Shown: positions 40,984 to 50,235 of the stretch, piece by piece
How positions within the stretch are numbered: position 1 is the first letter of the stretch
Layout: the number at the start of each line of letters is the position of its first letter
Source of the DNA: Aequorivita soesokkakensis
GTDB taxonomy: Bacteria > Bacteroidota > Bacteroidia > Flavobacteriales > Flavobacteriaceae
Direction: 5' to 3'
DNA: 51,344 nucleotides
Assembly: GCF_001641085.1 (NCBI RefSeq)
Contig: NZ_LXIE01000048.1
Coordinates: 1 to 51,344 of the forward strand
The notes under the pieces: generated by a model
The model's input: the letters and a program-made list of their open reading frames with translations, nothing else
What the model was told of the DNA's origin: nothing
Databases searched by the model: none
Position numbers and translations under genes: made by a program

Positions 40984-42332
40984 ACCTTCTCTGCTGCCTC
41001 TTCCCCAGTATTTATAGCACCTTCCATAAAGCCTTGCCAATCGGCGATATGTTCCCCAGCAAAGTGGGTATTCAGAAACGATTCCTGTAAAATGGGTCGC
41101 ACTCTAAACCACTGGTCTTTGCCATACATTGCATAAGCTCCCTTGGAATAACTGTCCGTGCCCCAATAATAATTCACTTGGTTGTTTAACTTGCTTCTCA
41201 CATCCCCAAAATGCGGGTTTAGGGTTTCAGCAATCATCTTAGCATTCCAAGCGTCGCTTTGGTTTGCAATTACCGCAGCCTTTTCCCCGATGCTGTATGA
41301 AATAAGCACCCCTTTATCCGACTTCTGGTTTTTGGTAGCGTGGTAAAAGTAATGTGGACTTTGATCGGTAATCATATCGAAGCTTTCATCTTTCCAAAAG
41401 CGGTCGTTAAAGAGCATCGCGTGTTTGTTGATTCGTGCGTATTGCAATTCGTTAATGGCGCTCACCTTTTCTGTGGGCAGGCCTGGTTGCCAGTCTATTT
41501 TGTTCATCGCAAAGGTTGGGATGGTGCAGATAATTTTATCGGCTTCGAACATAGTTCCGTTGTCGCAATACACCTTTACTTTATCGTCTTGAACAATTTT
41601 GCTAACAGTGTGCTTCAGCAGAATTTTATCCTTGCCTATTTTTTCCGAAAGGCGTTCCGCAAGCATGCCATTTCCACCTTTTATTTTAAGATCCATCTCA
41701 TTCTTTTCGCTACTTTCGGCATATTCCGCCAAAGCCGCAAAAGATGAAACCTGACGGATACTTTCCCCAAAATCAGTACTGTCCAAAAGTTCGCGAATAT
41801 CCAAATCACGACCTTCACAACCGTTTTGAACCAGATAACGCCACCAATCCATTTTGTCCATAATAAGCTTGTCCTTTTCGGTAAGATTGCCGTAATCTTC
41901 CAGCATCTTTGTCATAGTGTTGTTCCAATTATCGCTGTAATCCCACTTCCCCGCTGGGGAATATTCCCCTTTGTAAATCATATGGGTATCAAACTGATTA
42001 TTTTTCAGTTCCAAGTTCAGTTCGCCACAAAGCTCCTGTATTCGGGTATGTGAATTTCCTACCCATTCGCCACCGAGTTCTATCACTAAATCGTTATCTA
42101 TTTTGTGTGAAAACACACGGCCGCCAATGCGCGGGCGACTTTCCAAAACTATGCAGTCAATGTTTCGCTGTTTCAGTTTATAGGCAGCCGCGAGACCGGC
42201 AAAACCTGCGCCAATAATGATTACTGATTTTGCTTTGGGAGTGAAAACATTTGCAAAAGAAGGCGTTGGCAATAAAACGGTACCGGCAGTAGCCACAGAT
42301 ACCTGCTGGATGAATTTTCTACGGGTCGTCAT
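40980..42332 (-). CDS. flavin monoamine oxidase, Tat-exported
   Basis: A 450-residue FAD amine oxidase. The N-terminus MTTRRKFIQQVSVATAGTVL is a twin-arginine signal, so it is probably exported folded to the periplasm. The FAD motif VIIIGAGFAGLAAAYKLKQR (about 37-56) is followed by ESRPRIGGRVFSH and, near the C-terminus, HFAGEHIADWQGFMEGAINT, both typical. It would oxidise primary amines or related amino acids to aldehydes and hydrogen peroxide. Substrate not predictable. It may be in one unit with DUF2207 and lemA upstream, 105 bp away. Confidence 0.9.
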   Translation of the reverse strand: MTTRRKFIQQVSVATAGTVLLPTPSFANVFTPKAKSVIIIGAGFAGLAAAYKLKQRNIDCIVLESRPRIGGRVFSHKIDNDLVIELGGEWVGNSHTRIQELCGELNLELKNNQFDTHMIYKGEYSPAGKWDYSDNWNNTMTKMLEDYGNLTEKDKLIMDKMDWWRYLVQNGCEGRDLDIRELLDSTDFGESIRQVSSFAALAEYAESSEKNEMDLKIKGGNGMLAERLSEKIGKDKILLKHTVSKIVQDDKVKVYCDNGTMFEADKIICTIPTFAMNKIDWQPGLPTEKVSAINELQYARINKHAMLFNDRFWKDESFDMITDQSPHYFYHATKNQKSDKGVLISYSIGEKAAVIANQSDAWNAKMIAETLNPHFGDVRSKLNNQVNYYWGTDSYSKGAYAMYGKDQWFRVRPILQESFLNTHFAGEHIADWQGFMEGAINTGEEAAEKV

Positions 42333-42437
42333 AACGGTTGGTTGTTAGTTGTTTAATTATATATTTTGAAAATAGAAATCTTTCCAAAAGTATTTTCAAA
42401 TCCGTTATTCCCTATCACATACTTTAATTTGCGAATA

Positions 42438-44144
42438 TCACCAGCTTCCACCACCGCCACCGCCAAAACCGCCCCCAGAGGAACCTCCGCCACCAGAACT
42501 TGACGGTGAACTGACCATAGTTGACTGTGCCGAGGATATTGAATCTGAAAATGAATTTGAAAAATTATGCATTGTAAACACGCCCGCAGAAGAGGTGTAC
42601 CAACTTGGAGGCTGCAAATTGAGGGCTTCAAACTTCTTCGCCCATTGGGAAAAAAGACCAAACGCAAGGGCGTAGCCCATAGTGGTTTCAAAATAGGATG
42701 GGCTATCCTGCAAAAGCATTCTCAATTTGTTTTCCTCTGCTATTTTTATGAAATTTTTAAACCCTTTCAACTCTGAAAAAGCTTCATTGCCTTTGGAATT
42801 TTTCTTCACCATATAAATGCTCATAAACAATAGAAAAATAGCAACGGCAATCACAACCAATGCTGCCCAAAGTCCCCAAGTTGAAATAAATATAAAAAAT
42901 AATACAAACGCTAAAATCAAAATGCCGATTATGGTTATCGTCTGCATTTTTTTGGCTTGGGCATCGTAATAAATCTGGGCCTGCTCTTTCAGTTTCGTTT
43001 TGGCACTCGCCATTTTAGTATAAAAAGAATCTTTCAAACTACTTATTAAAACTTCTTTTTCACCTGTTCCAGAATAGCTTCCGAAGAGACCGTTAAAGAT
43101 TTCTTCTTCGTAATCTGGCGCGCCTACAGGCAATGGTCTTAATCGAGTGAGTTTTGTATCGTCCTTCCCAAACCAACCTTCTTTGGGGATTTGTTCCATC
43201 TTAATAATGCCGCGTGATCCCCAATAAGGTATCAACGAGATAAGGTCTGGCGTGTCCGCATTATCGTCAATTAAAAACCCTGCCATTGCCGGATCCATCC
43301 CGCTTGGAGGAAAATAACTGGTAGTGGCCACTACCCTATCATCTTTTCCGTATTTGTTCCAAACCCAATAAAAAGCAAGCAACATCGCTCCAAGAATCAG
43401 CGTCCATCCGTAATCTGCCCAAAAAGGCCACCAAGGTTTAATCTCCTTTACGGAACCTGGGGGAAGATTGATCAAAACCGTTACGCTTTGCCCAGGAACA
43501 GATAAAAAGTTCGGTAAACTTTTGGCGGTATAAACGCCATCATAATAAGTTACATCAAAATCGTTGCTGGGAGTGTTTACACCTGTATTACCTGAGTAAA
43601 CGTAAATAGCACCTAAATCGCTACTCATCCCCTCGGGAAGGTGAACGCTGAAATCGAGTTGTTTAAACACGGCATACCAACCATCGGGTTTAATATTCCA
43701 ATAAAAGCGAATATGGGATTCTTCAAAAAGAAAGGCATTGTAAACCCTATATTTTATTTGATAATGTTGTGGGCCAATAACGGTTACATCCTTATCTCCT
43801 ATCTTTATTTGCAGGCTATTGCTAAGCTTTTGCACAAAATCCAGATCTGCTTCATATTTGTGGGAGGGCACATCAATATTTCTAATTTTGATTCTACGAT
43901 TTTCGTGCTTGCCTTGTTCGTTAAGCAAGTCGTATTTCACTTGAATATTTCTGTAAATACCGTGCTTGTATTCCGTAAAGTTTAGGTCATAGTTTTCAAC
44001 CACATCAAAATAACCCTCTTCACTGATATAAATATCAAGCTGGCTGTGGTTTACGTCAAAGCCTTGGGCAAACCCGGTTAGAGAAAACAGTACTACAAAT
44101 AGAAGCAGTACCAGTTTTTTTTTGAATTGCAAATAGATCAACAT
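42438..44144 (-). CDS. DUF2207 membrane protein
   Basis: A 568-residue membrane protein. Signal peptide at about 1-27 (ending LTGFAQG), then the DUF2207 extracytoplasmic domain (VNHSQLDIYISEEGYFDVVE, EYKHGIYRNIQ), a membrane span near 245-262, a cytosolic stretch, two close spans at about 405-440, and a glycine/serine tail ending GGGFGGGGGGSW. Such tails are typical of DUF2207 and TPM-domain proteins. It lies 29 bp after lemA, and the pairing of DUF2207 with LemA is seen in many bacteria. Function unknown, perhaps envelope stress. Confidence 0.88.
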   Translation of the reverse strand: MLIYLQFKKKLVLLLFVVLFSLTGFAQGFDVNHSQLDIYISEEGYFDVVENYDLNFTEYKHGIYRNIQVKYDLLNEQGKHENRRIKIRNIDVPSHKYEADLDFVQKLSNSLQIKIGDKDVTVIGPQHYQIKYRVYNAFLFEESHIRFYWNIKPDGWYAVFKQLDFSVHLPEGMSSDLGAIYVYSGNTGVNTPSNDFDVTYYDGVYTAKSLPNFLSVPGQSVTVLINLPPGSVKEIKPWWPFWADYGWTLILGAMLLAFYWVWNKYGKDDRVVATTSYFPPSGMDPAMAGFLIDDNADTPDLISLIPYWGSRGIIKMEQIPKEGWFGKDDTKLTRLRPLPVGAPDYEEEIFNGLFGSYSGTGEKEVLISSLKDSFYTKMASAKTKLKEQAQIYYDAQAKKMQTITIIGILILAFVLFFIFISTWGLWAALVVIAVAIFLLFMSIYMVKKNSKGNEAFSELKGFKNFIKIAEENKLRMLLQDSPSYFETTMGYALAFGLFSQWAKKFEALNLQPPSWYTSSAGVFTMHNFSNSFSDSISSAQSTMVSSPSSSGGGGSSGGGFGGGGGGSW

Positions 44145-44173
44145 TATTGTGGTTGTCGGTTGTCAGTTGTGGG

Positions 44174-44734
44174 TTAATTAAAACTCACCTTTACATTTTC
44201 ACGTTCGGCAACTTCTGCCTCAAAATAATCGAAATGTTGGTAACCAAACATTCCCGTAAACAATACGCCCGGCATACTTTCGCCATAAGTATTGTTCTCG
44301 CGCACCGTTCCGTTGTAATAACGACGGCTGCGTTCAAGGTTTTCCTCTATCTCGTTAAGTTTTTGCTGAAGATCCAAAAAGCCTGCATTCGCTTTTAAAT
44401 CTGGATATGCCTCGCCCAAAGCGAAAATACTTCGCAAGGTTTGTTGCAAGTGGTTTTCAGCTTTAATCTGTCCGTTTATATCGTCTGAAGGCACTGCCAT
44501 TGCAGCATTACGGGCGTTGATAACACTTTCCAAAGTAGTTTTTTCGTGCGCAGCATAGCCTTTTACGGTTTCCACAAGGTTTGGAATTAAATCGTAACGG
44601 CGTTTCAGCGCAACGTCTATATTGCTCCATGCATCTTTCACCATATTTTTGTTTTTCACAAAACGGTTAAAGACTACTACCAACAAAAGAACAATCACTA
44701 CTACAACACCTATAAGAAGTAATATAATACTCAT
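44174..44734 (-). CDS. LemA family protein
   Basis: A 186-residue protein with one N-terminal membrane helix (IILLLIGVVVVIVLLLVVVF) followed by the LemA helical bundle: VKDAWSNIDVALKRRYDLIPNLVETVKG, AHEKTTLESV, and RRYYNGTVRENN near the end. Length matches the family (185-190). It heads the unit with DUF2207 (29-bp gap). LemA is widespread; its precise role is not known. The gene is divergent from the porin gene. Confidence 0.95.
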   Translation of the reverse strand: MSIILLLIGVVVVIVLLLVVVFNRFVKNKNMVKDAWSNIDVALKRRYDLIPNLVETVKGYAAHEKTTLESVINARNAAMAVPSDDINGQIKAENHLQQTLRSIFALGEAYPDLKANAGFLDLQQKLNEIEENLERSRRYYNGTVRENNTYGESMPGVLFTGMFGYQHFDYFEAEVAERENVKVSFN

Positions 44735-44943
44735 AATTAAATATTTAAAGAGTTACGGTTTTATTGATTGTTTACAAATAACACCTGTTAGCCGTAAAGA
44801 GGAGGACACAATCAATTCATTCTGAACATCTAAGATACTATCTTTTATTAATAATGCAACTATCTTTAAAATTTTGAAGCTAAATAATTTTCACCTACAT
44901 TTAATTTCAAAATGATCAACAACCAACCAATTTTTTTTCAATT

Positions 44944-46071
44944 TTGAATAAAACTACCTGCCTCCTGCTTTTGCTGTTGTTTCCTCTTTTCTTAACAGCC
45001 CAAAATGACAGCATTCAAAAGAAACTTAAATTCACAGCCGATTTTAGATTTAGAGTAGAACAAGACTGGAACTCCCAAAAACCCGATGGCTCCCAACGCG
45101 ATGACCGAACCCGTTTGCGCTACCGGGCCCGAATTGGTGCAACCTATGATTTTAAGGATTGGGTATCCTTCGGGATGCGAATCCGTACGGGGCAAGCCAA
45201 CAAACAGCAGGATCCGCAACTTACCATAGGCGATCAATTTAGCAGCGTGCCCATTGCTTTTGAAAAGATTTATGCCAACTTCAACTATAATTGGTTAAGC
45301 GCATGGATTGGAAAAAACACGTTCCCTTTTGAAAAGCAGAACGAGCTTTTTTGGAGCGACAATGTATTTCCCGAAGGCGTTGCCCTTTCTGGGAAATTCA
45401 GTTTTGAAAACGAATTTGTGCAATCCCTAAAAGTGAATACGGGGCATTTTATTTTCGCCACAAGTGGCACTTCTCTGGGAAATGACAGCTATTTTGAAGG
45501 AATACAGCTGGTTTCTTCACATTGGCAAAACAGAGTGAAGTTTTTCCCTGCTTTTTATTATTTCAAAAATATGCCGGACATCCCCGATGGGGGCGATACT
45601 TTTAACATTGACTATTCCGTAGTCCATCTTGGCACCAATGTGGTACTTCTTAAAAACCCAAAAGTCACCGCGGGTTTTGACTATTACCAAAACATGCAGG
45701 ATTACCACGGTAATGATTCCATTCCGAAGTTTTTACAGGATCAAAAAACGGGCTATGTTGCCAATGCAGGTATCGGGACACTAAACAAAAAAGGCGACTG
45801 GAAAGTGCAGTTGACCTACACCTATTTGGAACGTTTTGCAGCAGTGGATTACCTAGCCCAAAACGATTGGGCACGTTGGGATTATTCATCGCAAGGCTCT
45901 CCGGACGGAAGGCTTACAAACTTTAAAGGACTTGAAATTATGGCCGGCTATGCCCTTGCGGAAAATATGGATTTAAAAGTGCGCTTCTTTACAGTGGAAC
46001 AATTGTTAGCTTATGGGACTACCAAGGAAAATGGAAACCGCATACGGCTTGATTTTAATATAGGGTTTTAA
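44944..46071 (+). CDS. outer-membrane porin-like protein
   Basis: A 375-residue protein starting at a TTG (44944; no upstream or near ATG). The signal peptide TTCLLLLLLFPLFLTAQ is clear. The rest alternates short amphipathic beta strands with aromatic girdles (FTADFRFRVEQDW, RLRYRARIGATYDF, FKGLEIMAGYALA) and ends in IRLDFNIGF, a C-terminal phenylalanine typical of outer-membrane barrels. It resembles the putative porin family of Bacteroidota. Substrate unknown. A long inverted repeat follows its stop. Confidence 0.82.
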   Translation: MNKTTCLLLLLLFPLFLTAQNDSIQKKLKFTADFRFRVEQDWNSQKPDGSQRDDRTRLRYRARIGATYDFKDWVSFGMRIRTGQANKQQDPQLTIGDQFSSVPIAFEKIYANFNYNWLSAWIGKNTFPFEKQNELFWSDNVFPEGVALSGKFSFENEFVQSLKVNTGHFIFATSGTSLGNDSYFEGIQLVSSHWQNRVKFFPAFYYFKNMPDIPDGGDTFNIDYSVVHLGTNVVLLKNPKVTAGFDYYQNMQDYHGNDSIPKFLQDQKTGYVANAGIGTLNKKGDWKVQLTYTYLERFAAVDYLAQNDWARWDYSSQGSPDGRLTNFKGLEIMAGYALAENMDLKVRFFTVEQLLAYGTTKENGNRIRLDFNIGF

Positions 46072-46099
46072 TACTTTTGAAAGCTTTCCTCCGTGAACT

Positions 46100-46173
46100 T
46101 CTGTGAAACCTCTGTGTAACTCTGTGTTACAGCTATAACACAGAGTTGCGCGGAGAAAAAAGAGTTTCACAGA
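46100..46173. repeat. nested inverted repeat after the porin gene
   Basis: An inner perfect 12-bp stem AACTCTGTGTTA (46118-46129) / TAACACAGAGTT (46136-46147) is framed by TCTGTGAAAC (46100-46109) / GTTTCACAGA (46164-46173). CTCTGTG is repeated within. It may end porin transcription or be a dispersed repeat. Confidence 0.7.
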
Positions 46174-46199
46174 GAAAAGTACTAAAATTCATATTTCCA

Positions 46200-46820
46200 A
46201 TGTCGCAAATAAACATGTTTAATGTTGAATTTAATTCTAAAAAAAACCTTCTTCCAAAAGACGGCATGGTGAATTATTTCGGAAGAGTGTTTTCTGAAGA
46301 AGAAGCCAACCGTTATTATGAAAATCTCCTAAATAAAATCGATTGGAAAAATGACGAAGCCATAATCTATGGCAAAAAGATAATCACCAAAAGGAAAGTA
46401 GCTTGGTATGGCGATAAAGAATTTGAATATACCTATTCCAAAATCACAAAAAAGGCAAGCCTTTGGACGCCTGAACTTTTAGAGCTAAAAAGAACCGTGG
46501 AAGAAAAAAGCAGTGAAACTTTTAATAGTTGCCTGCTAAATCTTTACCATTCCGGCGAAGAAGGCATGGCGTGGCACAGCGATGCAGAAAAGGATCTTAA
46601 AAAAAACGGCGCAATTGCCTCGATAAGTTTTGGGGCGGCACGCAAATTTGCCTTTAAGCACAAGCAAACAAAGGAAACCATCTCCCTAAACTTGGAACAC
46701 GGCAGCCTTTTGATTATGAAAGGCACAACACAAACGCATTGGCTTCACAGGCTCCCGCCAACCACTAAAGTGAATACACCAAGGGTTAATTTAACTTTTA
46801 GAACAATTGTGAAAAAGTAG
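46200..46820 (+). CDS. AlkB-type alpha-ketoglutarate dioxygenase
   Basis: A 206-residue Fe(II)/2-oxoglutarate enzyme that repairs alkylated bases in DNA or RNA. I start at the ATG at 46200; an in-frame TTG at 46146 lies in the inverted repeat. Motifs: YHSGEEGMAWHSDAEK with the H-x-D iron ligands, ISFGAARKFAFKHK, MKGTTQTHWLHRLPP with the third ligand, and PRVNLTFR with the two arginines that hold 2-oxoglutarate. This is the ALKBH2/3-like short form common in Bacteroidota. Confidence 0.93.
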   Translation: MSQINMFNVEFNSKKNLLPKDGMVNYFGRVFSEEEANRYYENLLNKIDWKNDEAIIYGKKIITKRKVAWYGDKEFEYTYSKITKKASLWTPELLELKRTVEEKSSETFNSCLLNLYHSGEEGMAWHSDAEKDLKKNGAIASISFGAARKFAFKHKQTKETISLNLEHGSLLIMKGTTQTHWLHRLPPTTKVNTPRVNLTFRTIVKK

Positions 46821-46859
46821 AAAATAAAGAATAACGCAAATCACCAAAAGCAGAGTTAT

Positions 46860-47432
46860 ATGAGAAAAATAATTTCCTTCATGCACATCTCCCTGGACGG
46901 TTTTGTAGCAGGACCAAATGGAGAAATGGATTGGATTAAAATTGATGACGAACTCTTTGATCACGTAGAAAAACGTATAAACAAAGGCGACACCGCCTTA
47001 TACGGACGCGTAACCTTTGATATGATGGAAAATTACTGGCCCACAGCAGCAGAAAAACCCAATGCAAGCAAGCACGACATTAACCATTCCAAATGGTATA
47101 AAGACGTTCACAAAATTGTTTTGTCCAAAACCCTGGCAGATGCAGATTTTGCTAACACAAAAATTATAAGTGAAAATCTAAAGGACAGTATAAATGAAAT
47201 AAGGCAGGGAACGGGTGAAGACATTTTGCTTTTTGGTAGCCCATCAGCAACACATTCCCTTATGGGGCACAATTTAATTGACGGCTATTGGCTATTTGTT
47301 AACCCCGTTATATTAGGAACGGGAATTCCCTTGTTTAAGGAAATGAAAGAAAAAACAAAACTAAAATTAATATCTACCCAACAATTTACTTCTGGCGTTA
47401 CTGAACTGAATTATATAGTGGATAGACAATAA
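46860..47432 (+). CDS. dihydrofolate reductase-like (RibD C-terminal domain) protein
   Basis: A 190-residue cytosolic protein with the RibD-C/DHFR fold. MRKIISFMHISLDGFVAGPN is the family start, ALYGRVTFDMMENYWPT follows, then ILLFGSPSATHSLMGHNLID (nucleotide-binding glycine loop) and the C-terminal strands. These stand-alone proteins likely bind NADPH and reduce an unknown substrate. Nine bases separate it from a second member of the same family, so the pair arose by duplication or acts together. Confidence 0.9.
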   Translation: MRKIISFMHISLDGFVAGPNGEMDWIKIDDELFDHVEKRINKGDTALYGRVTFDMMENYWPTAAEKPNASKHDINHSKWYKDVHKIVLSKTLADADFANTKIISENLKDSINEIRQGTGEDILLFGSPSATHSLMGHNLIDGYWLFVNPVILGTGIPLFKEMKEKTKLKLISTQQFTSGVTELNYIVDRQ

Positions 47433-47441
47433 AAATCTAAT

Positions 47442-47993
47442 ATGAGAAAAGTAATTGCTGCAATCAATATGACAATGGATGGGAATTTCGACCATACGGC
47501 CGGAATACCTGATGAGGAAACACATCAACATTATACAGAACTACTGGACCAAGGTGGCGTAATTCTATATGGAAGAACAACCTACCAACTTATGAAGTTT
47601 TGGCAAACACTTTTAGAAAATCCATCTGGTGAAAAATCAATGGACGACTTTGCCGTGGCTATTAATAAGATTCCCAAAATTGTTTTTTCACGCACACTCA
47701 AAAACGCCGAATGGAACAGCGCAAGGGTAGCAAATCAAAATCTTGAAAAAGAAGTATTAAATCTAAAACAACAAGCAGGGAAAGATATTTTAGTTGGCAG
47801 TCGGAGTTTAATTATACAACTAATGGAACTTAATCTAATTGACGAATTCCAACTATGTGTTCATCCTGTTATTGCAGGAAGTGGTTTGCAGTTATTTGAA
47901 AACTTAAACAAAAGAAAAATATTTAAACTCACAAAGACGAAAACATTTAGTGGTGGTGCAGTAATACTTTATTATGAACCAATAAAGGCATAA
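47442..47993 (+). CDS. dihydrofolate reductase-like (RibD C-terminal domain) protein, second copy
   Basis: A 183-residue protein of the same RibD-C/DHFR-like family as its upstream neighbour. MRKVIAAINMTMDGNFDHTA replaces the usual SLDG-F start, GGVILYGRTTYQLMKFWQTL matches the second motif, and ILVGSRSLIIQLMELNLIDE the glycine loop. Sequence similarity to its neighbour is low to moderate, so the duplication is old or the genes were acquired together. No known substrate. Confidence 0.9.
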   Translation: MRKVIAAINMTMDGNFDHTAGIPDEETHQHYTELLDQGGVILYGRTTYQLMKFWQTLLENPSGEKSMDDFAVAINKIPKIVFSRTLKNAEWNSARVANQNLEKEVLNLKQQAGKDILVGSRSLIIQLMELNLIDEFQLCVHPVIAGSGLQLFENLNKRKIFKLTKTKTFSGGAVILYYEPIKA

Positions 47994-48095
47994 CAGACAA
48001 GATTTAAGAACCACGACACAACACAGAACCAAATCCCAATGAGGTCACACTGAACGCAGACAAAGTGTTAACAACTAACGGCTAAAAGCCAAGAG

Positions 48096-49967
48096 CTAAG
48101 CCCCAACAGCCTCCAATAAAAAACTTTCAATCAGATCCGCAGGATGCCTAGTAGTAACCACCGGAAATTCAAACCAGTTTTGCAAGGGCACATCAAACCC
48201 AGTCCCATTCAAATAATTGTGCAAGGCAAGATTCAATCCATTCGTATATTTGGGATGATCGGCGCCTTGTGGATCTTCGTGCCATAAATCGTTTTGGGCG
48301 AAACCTTCAAACTCAGGGCCAGTAACAATGATTCCAAAATCCTGCGGGTTTTTGCCAATCGGACTGTGAACAGTAGTAGTAAACTGATGCCAATAAGCAC
48401 TCTGAATACAATTCCGTTCAAACAACTGCCGCACCACCTCTAGCGAATCAATAGTTTCCTGTTCCGTTTCGGTGGGAAAGCCGTACATAAGATAGGCGTG
48501 CACCATAATATTGTTTTCGGAAAAGTTATGCGTAACACGGGTTACTTGGGCAATATCAACCCCTTTCTTCATTTTCGCCAATAATCGGTCCGAAGCAACT
48601 TCCAAACCGCCTGTTACCGCTATGCACCCAGATTTCGCCATCACTTCGCAAAGCTCAAAACTAAAAGTCTTTTCAAAACGGATGTTCGTCCACCAAGTAA
48701 TTTTCACATTCCGTGCTATCAAGGCATTCGCTAAAGCCCGCAACATTTTTGGCGGCGCAGCTTCATCCACAAAATGAAAGCCCGTAATGCCCGTATCCTT
48801 TACTATCTTTTCAATCTTATCCACCAAATCCTCAGCAGTGGTGTTTTGGTAATTGCCAATATAATCCAAGCTCACATCACAAAACGAACACTGTTTCCAA
48901 TAACAGCCGTGCGAAATGGTCATTTTGTTCCAGCGCGCATCCGTCCACATGCGGTGCATCGGGTTTACAACATCCAAAAAGGAAACATATTTCTGAAAAG
49001 GCAAGCCGGAATAATCGGGTGCGGGCAATTTGCTATGGTGATAAATGGTGTTCGGAAGTTTATCCATATAAACAACGGCATCGTTTTCCAGCACATACGT
49101 TCGTTCCAAACCCGTTATGCCAACTTTCCCTTCCAGATACCGAACTATTTTCAACAAAGGCCCTTCCCCATCGTCCAACGAAATAAAATCCACAAATTCA
49201 AAAATCCGTGGATCGGTAAGCGAACGCAGTTCCGTATTGCAATAGCCGCCGCCAAAGGCAACGTGAACGTCTGGAAAAAACTGTTTCGTAAACTGTGCAC
49301 ACCGCAAGGCAGCAAAGAGATTCCCGGGAAAAGGAATGGTAAAGCAAACCAAAAGTGGCTGCTCTTCTTTAATTTTTTCAATTAAAATATCCAGCATCTT
49401 CTCTTCAATAAGCGTGGGAGGATAACTTAAAAATTCATCCAGCTCATTAAAGCTACTTGCAGAAGTGCCAATTTGCTCGGCATATTTCGTAAAGGCAAAA
49501 AACTCATCTACATTGGCCTGTATAAAATCGCCTATCTCCTCAATAAACAGCGTGCCGTAATGCTTTCCCTTATCAATAATGCCAATGTCGCCAGCCGCCC
49601 ATTTAATCTCCTTGTTTACCTTAGCCAATCGATGCCCTACCGGTAAAAACCCAGGCTCCAAGATTTTATGCGCTGTTGCTATATCCTGCTTTTGAAGAAA
49701 GGCAATAACCACATCCACCCGCGCAATATACAGCGACTTCATTTTGCGGACTTCTGGATAATCATAATGCTTTAAATCCTGCGCTTCCTGAAACATTTCG
49801 CGAAGAAAATCGCCCGTAAAAATGGCGGTAAAAAGCTCTATACTTAAATCGCATTGATGCACAGCAATGTCGTGAGCCTCCAAAAAACCCTTTAAATATG
49901 CCGATGCCGGATAGGCAGTATTTAGCTGTGTAAACGGGGGCGTTATAAAAAGAATTTTGGACTGCAT
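48096..49967 (-). CDS. B12-binding radical SAM protein
   Basis: A 623-residue protein. The N-terminal part (ILFITPPFTQLNTAYPASAY; VCFTIPFPGNLFAALRCAQF and VHVAFGGGYCNTELR near 215-260) is a cobalamin-binding Rossmann fold. The radical SAM domain starts with ISHGCYWKQCSFCDVSL; its cysteines 355, 360 and 363 are spaced C-x4-C-x2-C. GFHFVDEAAPP and IRFEKTFSFELCEVMAKSGC complete the barrel. Such enzymes methylate or rearrange unactivated carbons; no pathway genes are adjacent. Its -7 box lies 4 bp before the ATG. Confidence 0.9.
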   Translation of the reverse strand: MQSKILFITPPFTQLNTAYPASAYLKGFLEAHDIAVHQCDLSIELFTAIFTGDFLREMFQEAQDLKHYDYPEVRKMKSLYIARVDVVIAFLQKQDIATAHKILEPGFLPVGHRLAKVNKEIKWAAGDIGIIDKGKHYGTLFIEEIGDFIQANVDEFFAFTKYAEQIGTSASSFNELDEFLSYPPTLIEEKMLDILIEKIKEEQPLLVCFTIPFPGNLFAALRCAQFTKQFFPDVHVAFGGGYCNTELRSLTDPRIFEFVDFISLDDGEGPLLKIVRYLEGKVGITGLERTYVLENDAVVYMDKLPNTIYHHSKLPAPDYSGLPFQKYVSFLDVVNPMHRMWTDARWNKMTISHGCYWKQCSFCDVSLDYIGNYQNTTAEDLVDKIEKIVKDTGITGFHFVDEAAPPKMLRALANALIARNVKITWWTNIRFEKTFSFELCEVMAKSGCIAVTGGLEVASDRLLAKMKKGVDIAQVTRVTHNFSENNIMVHAYLMYGFPTETEQETIDSLEVVRQLFERNCIQSAYWHQFTTTVHSPIGKNPQDFGIIVTGPEFEGFAQNDLWHEDPQGADHPKYTNGLNLALHNYLNGTGFDVPLQNWFEFPVVTTRHPADLIESFLLEAVGA

Positions 49968-49971
49968 GCTG

Positions 49972-49979
49972 CAAAGGTA
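49972..49979 (-). promoter_or_regulatory. -7 box directly before the radical SAM gene
   Basis: Minus strand reads TACCTTTG (TAnnTTTG), ending 4 bp before the ATG at 49967, so the transcript is probably leaderless. Confidence 0.4.
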
Positions 49980-50089
49980 GGGTTCTTTGAAATAGTTTGG
50001 TTAAAACAGCCTTTGATAATTGTTCATTGCTAATTGATCATTGTTAATTGTAAATTCCTATATTTGGTATTCTCCCCTCGTTCACCGAA

Positions 50090-50108
50090 GCTTTATGCGT
50101 AGGTGAAC
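50090..50108. repeat. 7-bp inverted repeat before the AAA ATPase gene
   Basis: GTTCACC (50090-50096) and GGTGAAC (50102-50108) are complementary with a short spacer, in the 268-bp gap between the divergent radical SAM and AAA ATPase genes. A possible operator; the rest of the gap shows nothing I can name. Confidence 0.35.
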
Positions 50109-50235
50109 CACATTAATTTGCTCCTTTACGGTTTTCTGTAATGGAGATATATTACTTTGAATTATATATGGAAATAAACATATGCAAATCTGTGAGATAA
50201 ACACAACAGACATTTTTTGCTGAAATAAAAAAAGA

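Noticed and set aside
42353-42691. A 112-residue open frame over the end of DUF2207
   Set aside because: It is the shifted-frame shadow of the glycine-rich tail.
47994-48095. A further attC-like element after the RibD-C genes
   Set aside because: GTTAAC and TAACGG words occur, but no complementary arms or boundary heptamers can be paired.
48774-49385. A 203-residue plus-strand open frame opposite the radical SAM gene
   Set aside because: It is antisense to a gene with clear motifs, and shows no domain of its own.
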